Assembly (NCBI GenBank): GCA_030141605.1
Contig: JAQGDQ010000654.1
Span: forward strand, 15,001-79,000
Length of the DNA: 64,000 nt
Origin: Tubiluchus corallicola
Lineage: Eukaryota; Priapulida; Priapulimorpha; Priapulimorphida; Tubiluchidae
Direction of reading: 5' to 3'
The translations under genes were made by a program, and so were the position numbers. Shown piece by piece: positions 56,601 through 64,000 of this stretch (its first letter is position 1; every line of letters begins with the position of its first letter). The notes beneath the pieces were generated by a model, which saw only the letters and a list, made by a program, of their open reading frames with translations, searched no databases and was not told where the DNA came from.

Positions 56601-59600
56601 TGTGTGGTATGACATGAGATACCACAATGACCAGAGTAATGTGTGGTATGACATGAGATACCACAATCACCAGAGTAATGTGTGGTATGACGTGAGATGC
56701 CACAAAATGACTAGTAATGTGTGGTATGACGTGTGATGCCACACAAAGACCAGTAATGTGTGGTATAACGTGAGATACCACACAGAGACCATTAATGTGT
56801 GGTCTGCACAATGACTAGTAATGTGTGGTATGACGTGAGATGCCACACAAAGACAAGTAATGTGTGGTATGACGTGAGATGCCACACAAAGACAAGTAAT
56901 GTGTGGTATGACGTGAGATGCCACACAGAGACAAGTAATGTGTGGTATGACGTGAGATGCCACACAAAGACAAGTAATGTGTGGTATGACGTGAGATGCC
57001 ACACAGAGACAAGTAATATGTGGTATGACGTGAGATGCCACACAAAGACAAGTAATGTGTGGTATGACGTGAGATGCCACACAAAGACAAGTAATGTGTG
57101 GTATGACGTGAGATGTGACACAAAGACAAGTAACGTGTGGTCTGCACAATGACTAGTAATGTGTGGTATGACGTGAGATGCCACACAAAGACAAGTAATG
57201 TGTGGTATGACGTGAGATGCCACACAAAGACAAGTAATGTGTGGTATGACGTGAGATGCCACACAGAGACAAGTAATGTGTGGTATGACGTGAGATGCCA
57301 CACAAAGACAAGTAATGTGTGGTATGACGTGAGATGCCACACAAAGACAAGTAATGTGTGGTATGACGTGAGATGCCACACAAAAACAAGTAATGTGTGG
57401 TATGACGTGAGATGCCACACAAAAACCAGTAATGTGTGGTATGACATGAGATGCTACACAATGATCAGTAATGTGTGGTATGACGAGATACCATAATGAT
57501 CAGAGTAATGTGTGGTATGACATGAGATACCACAATGACCAGAGTAATGTGTGGTATGACATGAGATACCACAATCACCAGAGTAATGTGTGGTATGACG
57601 TGAGATGCCACAAAATGACTAGTAATGTGTGGTATGACGTGTGATGCCACACAAAGACCAGTAATGTGTGGTATAACGTGAGATACCACACAGAGACCAG
57701 TAATGTGTGGTCTGCACAATGACTAGTAATGTGTGGTATGACGTGAGATGCCACACAAAGACAAGTAATGTGTGGTATGACGTGAGATGCCACACAAAGA
57801 CAAGTAATGTGTGGTATGACGTGAGATGCCACACAAAGACAAGTAATGTGTGGTATGACGTGAGATGCCACACAAAGACAAGTAATGTGTGGTATGACGT
57901 GAGATGCCACACAGAGACAAGTAATGTGTGGTATGACGTGAGATGCCACACAAAGACAAGTAATGTGTGGTATGACGTGAGATGCCACACAAAGACAAGT
58001 AATGTGTGGTATGACGTGAGATGTGACACAAAGACAAGTAACGTGTGGTCTGCACAATGACTAGTAATGTGTGGTATGACGTGAGATGCCACACAAAGAC
58101 AAGTAATGTGTGGTATGACGTGAGATGCCACACAAAGACAAGTAATGTGTGGTATGACGTGAGATGCCACACAGAGACAAGTAATGTGTGGTATGATGTG
58201 AGATGCCACACAAAGACAAGTAATGTGTGGTATGACGTGAGATGCCACCCAAAGACCAGTAATGTGTGGTATAACGTGAGATGCCACACAAAGACAAGTA
58301 ATGTGTGGTATGACGTGAGATGCTACACAATGATCAGTAATGTGTGGTATGACGAGATACCATAATGACCAGAGTGATGTGTGGTATGACGTGAGATGCC
58401 ACACAAAGACAAGTAAAGTGTGGTATGACGTGAGATGCCACACAAAGACCAGTAATGTGTGGTATGACGTGAGATGCCAGACAAAGACCAGTAATGTGTG
58501 GTATGACGTGAGATGCCACACAAAGACAAGTAATGTGTGGTATGATGTGAGATGCCACACAAAGACCAGTAATGTGTGGTATGACGTGAGATGCCACACA
58601 AAAACCAGTAATGTGTGGTATGACGTGAGATGCCACACAAAGACAAGTAATATGTGGTATGACGTGAGATGCCACATGTGACGCCGTGTAATAATTAAAT
58701 CAGGATGTTAAGAAATCAGAGTACTGTGTTCAGGGTTCTCGAGCGTTTCCGTCACTTTTATATGCTAAATCTACAGGATAATCATTTATTTGTGTAGGCT
58801 ACGTGAATTCGCGTCACTGGTGAAACACTTGTGTGCACGTGCAAATTATTTAATCAGAACGACAACGGAACTAAAAGCTAATATTTAGATTTAGAATTTA
58901 ATCAGTGAAACAATAATAGCAAATTAAATTGATAACAATTTCCAACAATACCTAATTCCCCCAAAAGTAACGTTGGCCGGCTACGCTTCTGTCTCTCATC
59001 AGGCGTTTGGATCTATCAACCCCGCTCTTGAGTCTCCAACCATGCCACATCAGCTTTTCATCTCCAGCAGTCAGCCACGTCCTTGCCAGCAACTCCTTGC
59101 CAATGGTCACCAATCCAGCCTCTGCATGGCCCACGCTTTAAAACTGCTCCAGCAATCCAGCGGTTGAACTCGTACCTGGTTGCCTCAGCCTTCCAGTAAT
59201 AAAGCCAAATATCGTCCTTTTGCAGGGTGACAAACAGAACCTTTAGTTCAGACGAACAGACAGACCATTGGTCCAGGTATAACTGGTCCTCAGCTGGTTT
59301 CCCACTACTATTCAGCGAGTGAGTCCTATTCTGCAGGTAGAAATATGGTTACCAAACACTTGCTTCTTGGAATGTCAAGACAGTGTCATCACAGCAAACG
59401 ACGAATAAACAAAAGTAGACAAAACCATTGTCTTTGTGACAAATCATCTCACTGCATACGAGTACCATTAAAAACAGGTTCACACCAAACTTGGTGTTCA
59501 GCCATATAAAATAACCTCAGGATGTGGACTAACCAGCAAAACTCCACCACCCTGTAACTTTGACAGTCAGAACATAACTAGTGTAAAACACGAACTCTGT

Positions 59601-60426
59601 AGTAAGATCCCAAAACAGGTTGAAGCCATTTGGTATTCGAATTTTCAGGAAACCTAATTACAGGTAAGCAGAGAAATAAGTGGCCAGAGCCATCTACTGT
59701 CAAAAACTTACAAAAAACACACAATGTAATATAAGTTTAAATAAACAGTGCAATAAATCAATCAGGTAATTAGATAATTAATTATGCACACACAATGTCA
59801 TAGGAAAGATATATCAAAATAGGTGTTGCGACAATGATGGGTGGTATAACCGATCATCACACCACACAAAGACAAGTAATGTGTGGTATGACGTGAGATG
59901 CCACACAAAGACAAGTAATGTGTGGTATGACGTGAGATGCCACACAAAGACCAGTAATGTGTGGTATGACGTGAGATGCCACACAAAAACCAGTAATGTG
60001 TGGTATGACGTGAGATGCCACACAAAGACAAGTAATCTGTGGTATGATGTGAGATGCCACAAATCATACAATGAAGTGATTTAATGGTGTGAAATGCGTG
60101 GACAAAGACTGTATTGTGCACTGCATCAAAACTACTTTGTTTTTTTAGCCCTATTTGTGCCTTGTGAAACTTATGAAGCAGAAGTTATTCCTGTAGGAAC
60201 AGGACTAGGACCACAGTTGTGCCTACCTACAAGCCTTAGTGAAAATCAGGTGAGCTTATTGGGAGACCTGCTCGATTACGTCATCCACAATAACCAGCAC
60301 ACCAGAGAGAGCACAAATTCTTTGATTGAGAAACAGTACGCATCCAAACAGAAATTGCTCAAGCTTCAAGAGCTGATCACAGCACTGGAGATCCTGAATA
60401 ATTTAGCTATCAGCAGTGGTTATTGA
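53602..60426 (+). CDS. Unidentified small charged protein, at least three exons
   Basis: The CDS joins 53602-53662, 54403-54582 and 60149-60426, all with GT-AG borders and matching phase 1 junctions, ending TGA. If the in-frame ATG at 53617 is the start, the product has 167 residues (MKVERTTAEGYASLRVVDRD onward). If 53602 is a true acceptor (CTTTTTTTCAG), an upstream exon exists. The middle exon is charged and helical (RFRESLIRSF, EEHLTDAELQKRSEQEAKRQ). The last exon has EVIPVGTGLGPQLCLPTSL then a coiled-coil-like segment (EKQYASKQKLLKLQELITAL). No signal peptide or membrane span. I do not recognise the family. The ERTTAEGY start and KxKLLxLQ end loosely recall REX1B-type proteins, too weakly to claim. 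The second intron holds a large 39-bp satellite. Confidence 0.7.
53838..54345. repeat. (CAA/CAG)n trinucleotide array
   Basis: About 450 bp of CAA and CAG units with AAACAA interruptions, in the first intron of the unidentified gene. It gives poly-Gln, poly-Thr and, on the minus strand, poly-Leu/Cys/Val frames, all artefacts. Confidence 0.93.
54403..54582 (+). CDS. Unidentified gene, middle exon
   Basis: The acceptor is AAATTTCTAG and the donor is GTATGT. It reads VVDRDVFARFRESLIRSFTT, then PVPKSTFDVEEHL and a charged helix ending SSKIDLITN. Phase 1 at both ends. Codon use looks coding, unlike the flanking repeats. Confidence 0.75.
54583..55740. other. Intron sequence with no gene seen
   Basis: AT-rich sequence. 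AAGTTCAAAATAATTTATTG near 55543 resembles an inverted retroelement tail. No other exon is recognised. Confidence 0.45.
55750..58678. repeat. 39-bp satellite with ~0.9-kb higher-order repeats, about 70 units
   Basis: The monomer runs AAGTAATGTGTGGTATGACG, then TGAGATGCCACACAAAGAC (39 bp). Degenerate units start near 55750 and regular ones from about 55985. The marker GATCAGTAATGTGTGG followed by a short TACCATAATG unit lies at 56555, 57463 and 58332, which are 908 and 869 bp apart and differ by one monomer. As 39 is 13 codons, frames stay open for hundreds of codons on both strands. These are not proteins. Confidence 0.96.
58952..59352 (-). other. Exon-like open stretch of unknown origin
   Basis: After an acceptor-like TTTCTACCTGCAG (minus strand, AG near 59335) there is an open frame reading DQLYLDQWSVCSSELKVLFV, then KDDIWLYYWKAEATRYEFNR, ending at TGA near 59070. 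Another minus frame (59134-58952) overlaps it. Composition is more GC-rich than the surroundings. I recognise neither. It may be a relic of a gene or retroelement. Confidence 0.25.
59353..59855. other. No recognisable gene
   Basis: Unique-looking intronic sequence between the exon-like stretch and the small 39-bp satellite block. Confidence 0.4.
59862..60062. repeat. 39-bp satellite, detached small block
   Basis: About five units of the same monomer as 55750-58678, separated from it by 1.2 kb of unrelated sequence and ending about 90 bp before the last exon of the unidentified gene. Confidence 0.94.
60149..60426 (+). CDS. Unidentified gene, last exon
   Basis: The acceptor is TTTGTTTTTTTAG, entered in phase 1. 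It reads LFVPCETYEAEVIPVGTGLG, then SLSENQVSLLGDLLDYVIHN and a helical end with LLKLQELITALEILNN, stop TGA at 60424-60426. Confidence 0.78.
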
Positions 60427-60544
60427 ATAATTCTTACAGGAAGTTCTTAACCAATTAATTATATAGATATGATGATTAATTTTATTTGTTTTTTAATGAT
60501 TAATTATGTTGATGAATAATACTGAATTATACCTTTGCATATCC

Positions 60545-60950
60545 TTACTTTGATTACTGTAATACAGTGTGCAGACACCTTTTAGAAAGAGTATCAAAGG
60601 TACAAAAAATGTTTATCCGTCAAATGGCACACTGGCATTAAAGAAGGAACGAATATTAGAACTTTCGCGTACAATCTCTTTAAAAAGTCGAAAATACTGA
60701 CAACGTCCAATGTAGTAGAACGCATACCAATCTGTTTATGCACAAATATGTTAATAATATATGTATCGTAGTTTTTCCAATTATAATATTGTTACGAAGA
60801 CGGGTTTTGACTAACCCCATAATGTTAGTAATGGGTACATGCGCATTATTTTACTGTTTATTTTATTACTATAAATGTGTGAAAAAAATCAATACAAGTA
60901 ACAATGACTTTCAAGTTCCTCCTGATGACTCCAAAAATCTGTAATTGTAT
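60545..60950 (+). pseudogene. Possible LINE relic
   Basis: RHLLERVSKVQKMFIRQMA read at about 60572-60630 resembles the post-RT region of LINE ORF2 (xVQKxFxRxI). Frame breaks follow. A 68-codon frame at 60738-60944 has no recognised domain. Confidence 0.35.
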
Positions 60951-61620
60951 TTGTCTTTTTGTTATCCTTACTCCTTTCATAACGTATTCCTTGAAAAATA
61001 TTATAACTATATGTATATATAAAAATAATAAAAATTCTCTTCTCTACATTAACTCAAGCTATTCTATAATTATTGATTAATATCGTGCATAAATTTTAAC
61101 ATAATCACCTCTCAAAAAACTAAAAACATAATATGTAAAACCCACTCCCATGACCATCTTTATCCAAACTGTCTTTTATCGCTATCCTGTTCTTAGTGAC
61201 CTGCCTAACTTTTCCTGTTTCATATTTCTTATATATTTCTTTTCTCTCTAATACAAACTATATTTACTAACAATTGCCAGGTGCCACTTAGATGGTCGGC
61301 CGCTACTTAGCGATATGCTTCAGTTTAAACCTAGACACCTAGATGTGCTCGCATCTAGCATAACCTCTTGGTTATCGCATTTCCAGGGCCAATTTTATAT
61401 TGGTTTTCATAAACAAAAAAATAATATTCTAAGGCAAGATTTGTGAAAAAATTGTAAATTAAAGTTTGCACAACAAGCTACTTACACAACATATACTCTA
61501 CAACTATTTCCTCCCTATGTGAAAGCTACATAGCATTAGCAAGAACTGTCCAAATTTGTTTTAAGAGGCGTGGCTTATTGAACAGTGGTTCCTCACTTCC
61601 AAAACTCGGCTATCTGACTA
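60951..61620. other. No recognisable gene
   Basis: AT-rich sequence without clear exons, RNA genes or repeats. Confidence 0.4.
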
Positions 61621-61621
61621 C

Positions 61622-62141
61622 TTAAAAGAAGACAGGATCCTTTTCATAATCATCCCCATTTTCGAATCCGATAAAAAGTATACATTTCAACACAATTAAT
61701 ACTGCAAAAGCGTTTTTGTTAATTAAATATTAGATTAAAAACTTAATTAACGGCGGGCGAGCCCAATTATTGATGACATCACAAACTAACAAATTTTCAA
61801 CAGCGAAAATATTCCACGAGCGTGTTGCACGTGTTTGCGAAAGCGAAAATTGAAATACAGTGCTACTGTAAGGTATTCAATGTGTTGTACTAAAACTAGG
61901 CAAGTTTTAAGATAAAAAATCAAATTTACTGCTGTGCTCACGCATGAGCTGTGTAACGCGTGTAGTTCGTCAGAAACTAACGCATCTGAACTAAGAGGTA
62001 CAGCACCTGTTTTTTTGTGTTTGTCTGGTAATAATTCTTTCCGTCAGTCATTTTGTAAAAGAACAGTATGTTTCCTTTCAATATTTTAAAGAGTAAATTG
62101 TTGTGACCTACAGTTTAAGATTGTGTCCGGTTTTGCTTTTT
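61622..62141. mobile_element. TTAA miniature transposon, type B, copy 4
   Basis: It starts TTAAAAGAAGACAGGATCCT and follows type B (ATTGATGACATCACAAAC, GTTTGCGAAAGCGAAAATTG, GTAGTTCGTCAGAAACTAAC), with an internal deletion near 62018. The right end GTCCGGTTTTGCTTTTTA has lost its TTAA. Confidence 0.68.
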
Positions 62142-62564
62142 ATGATTCAACATGCCACAAACACTTATGTGACTGACGCCATTATATTACTCTAAACTCA
62201 ACTTGCTCATTAGCTTGAAACAGGTCGTAAAACTGACTGAAGATTTTTGATTGCAAGTTACAATGAGATTAAGCCCATCATGTGAACGAATGGACCTTAA
62301 GTTAATTAATAAGCATTAACTACCAATAACGACTTACCAAATTTTGACATTACACTAGACTGCAGAGAAACACAAAATCGAACTAAACTCATTCCCAACT
62401 ACATATCAAGTATTGCAAAAATTATATCTCTCTGTGCACTTACGAATATAGAAAAGAAATCTAATTTTTTGCACTATTTGGTGCTGCAAACAATTTAATT
62501 CCATTTTGTTTTTCTTGGGGTCAAGTGTCATGTCAAAATTTGGCCAAGTTTTTTCCTAGCACTT

Positions 62565-62880
62565 TTTCTGCAGGACACGAAACACAGCTTTTATTTCTCT
62601 GGGTCTCAATAACTGATATTATATAACAATTACCGACAGATGGCAGCACATGAAACGCAGCCTTAGTTCTCCGAGTCTCAATAACTGCATATATTATATA
62701 ACAATTACCGACAGATGGCAGCACATGAAACACAGCCTTTAGTTCTCTGAGTCTCAATAACTGAATATATTATATAACAAATACCGACAGATGGCAGCAC
62801 ATGAAACGCAGCCTTTAGTTCTCTGAGTCTCAGTAACTGAATATATTACATAACAGTTACCGAGAGATGGCAGCACAATG
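62565..62880. repeat. 75-76 bp minisatellite, four units
   Basis: GACAGATGGCAGCACATGAA recurs at 62635, 62710 and 62786 and, diverged, at about 62862. Each unit also has GTTCTCTGAGTCTCAATAAC and TATTATATAACAATTACC. Confidence 0.93.
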
Positions 62881-63059
62881 CAGCGCAATACCAGAATCGC
62901 CTAAAGCTCAATAGTACACCCTACAATAATGTTGAGGTATATTACACGTTTTAATTGTACTACTTGCTCACAAAAATTTGTTTCCGAAATGCAGACTGTT
63001 TGGCTATAAAACAAATTTATAGTATAGAAATTAACATTTAACATAATTACTGTGTTTCA

Positions 63060-63450
63060 TCACGTTTCTAGCTTGCATTTCAATAACTATTATTTATTAA
63101 TTTATTTTATTTATTTCGTTAACTTCAGAGTGCTATACACGAGTGACAAGTTGAAAAGTTGAAAAGAGAAATAAAATAATAAAGGACTACTACAAAAAAC
63201 AGTGCAAATAAAAACAAAGTGATAATAATAATATAAGTAGAAGATTACGGTAAAAACACAAAGAACTAAACTAGCTGTTTACAAGTGTCTGATAAAAAGT
63301 AAAAAATTGCTAAAAATCAACATGACATAGCCGTTTTTTAAATAATTTTCTGTTGGCCAGCATATACAGTTAGAGCATCATTCACAGATGATGACAGTTC
63401 ATTCCATAAACTTACAACTCTGTTGCTGAAGAAATGTTTGAAGTAATTAA
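63060..63450 (-). pseudogene. Non-LTR retrotransposon C-terminal fragment and tail
   Basis: Minus-strand KHFFSNRVVSLWNELSSSVN (about 63440-63380) is the conserved C-terminal FSxRVVxLWNxLP-type motif of CR1/Jockey-like LINEs. It is followed by a stop and an AT-rich 3' region reaching TAAATAAATTAATAAAT near 63090. It is truncated. Confidence 0.7.
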
Positions 63451-63667
63451 GTGAGTAATTAAATCATGCAAAGTTACAAAGAGCTTTCATTAAAAAAGTT
63501 AAAAAACTATTATTTGCATTTTAGAAAGTAACTTCGCAGTGAAAGACTGTATTCAAGTATTTACATATTACTGCATTACATTTGAAAATAACAATATTTA
63601 AACGTAAATTTCAAAAGCTATATAAAGAACGTTAATATTTTGAAAATATTTTACAAAATTCGGAACT

Positions 63668-64000
63668 CAATAAGGACACTTAAGGTCATGGTTGCTCTGA
63701 GTAAGAACTCATAAGGTCATGGCTGCTCAGAATAAGAACTCATAAGGTCATGGCTGCTCAGAGTAAGAACTCATAAGGTCATGGCTTCTTTCAGTAAGGA
63801 CTCACAAGGTCATGGCTTCTTTCAATAAGAACTCGTAAGACAATGGCTGCTCTCAAAAAGAACTCATAAGGTCATGATTGCTCTCAGTAAGAACTAGTAA
63901 GGTCATGGTTGCTCTCAGTAAGAACTCGTAATATCATGGCTTCTCTCAGTAAGGACACTTAAGGTCATGGCTTCTCTCAGTAAGGACACTTAAGGTCATG
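63668..64000. repeat. 31-bp minisatellite, cut by window end
   Basis: AAGGTCATGG recurs at 31-bp steps (63682, 63713, 63744 and onward) with AGTAAGAACTCAT or AGTAAGGACACTT. At least ten units, continuing past the window. Confidence 0.94.

Noticed and set aside
55855-58677. Open frames up to 352 codons on both strands with a 13-residue repeat
   Set aside because: The 39-bp satellite is 13 codons long and lacks stops in several frames. No start context, splice signals or domain.
60738-60944. 68-codon hydrophobic frame as a small membrane protein
   Set aside because: It is next to LINE-like debris, without conserved motif or convincing context.

Overview
This window is nuclear DNA of an animal, most likely a marine invertebrate. 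The genes are split by GT-AG introns with AT-rich sequence between them. Non-LTR retrotransposon fragments, hAT-like and TTAA-flanked miniature transposons, and an unusual load of micro- and minisatellites fill the rest. I cannot name the species. I saw no rRNA, tRNA, CRISPR or prokaryotic-style operon. Most long open frames are read-throughs of tandem repeats and are not genes.

Four or five gene pieces can be supported. (1) 355-21953, plus strand: 13 in-frame exons of an SLC6 sodium/chloride-dependent transporter. TM6 and the C-terminus look most like the glycine transporters. It is 5' partial because the exon carrying the N-terminus and TM1 lies before the window. (2) 29056-26542, minus strand: a two-exon Golgi carbohydrate (6-O-)sulfotransferase. 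Its short first exon encodes a type II signal anchor and was recovered from matching splice phases. (3) 39862-36058, minus strand: a two-exon TMEM86/YhhN lysoplasmalogenase-like membrane protein. (4) 52736-52614, minus strand: one terminal exon resembling the end of an HMG box. (5) 53602-60426, plus strand: at least three phase-consistent exons of a small charged protein that I do not recognise. These genes are functionally unrelated and share no evident regulation.

Layout: 0-22 kb is the SLC6 gene. Its introns hold (CA)n, (GA)n, (TAC)n, (CAG/TAG)n, a 50-bp repeat, and a 19-bp minisatellite on both sides of one exon. From 22 to 26.5 kb there are miniature transposons and degenerate minisatellites. 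From 26.5 to 29.1 kb lies the sulfotransferase. From 29.5 to 36 kb there are nested hAT-like elements, a long hairpin and (ATT)n. From 36 to 39.9 kb lies the TMEM86-like gene, with a 91-bp minisatellite in its intron. From 40 to 50 kb there is no gene. That stretch is mainly one TTAA-flanked miniature element family, three different internal segments of which have become separate 43-bp tandem arrays. From 50 to 53.5 kb there are LINE, hAT and other repeats plus the HMG-like exon. From 53.6 to 60.4 kb is the unidentified gene, with a roughly 3-kb 39-bp satellite in one intron. From 60.4 to 64 kb there are LINE remnants, another TTAA element and two short minisatellites, the last running off the window.

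The strongest observations are the repeated birth of 43-bp minisatellites from one transposon family, an SLC6 exon sitting between two parts of one higher-order minisatellite, and a minisatellite whose first unit contains the SLC6 stop codon.
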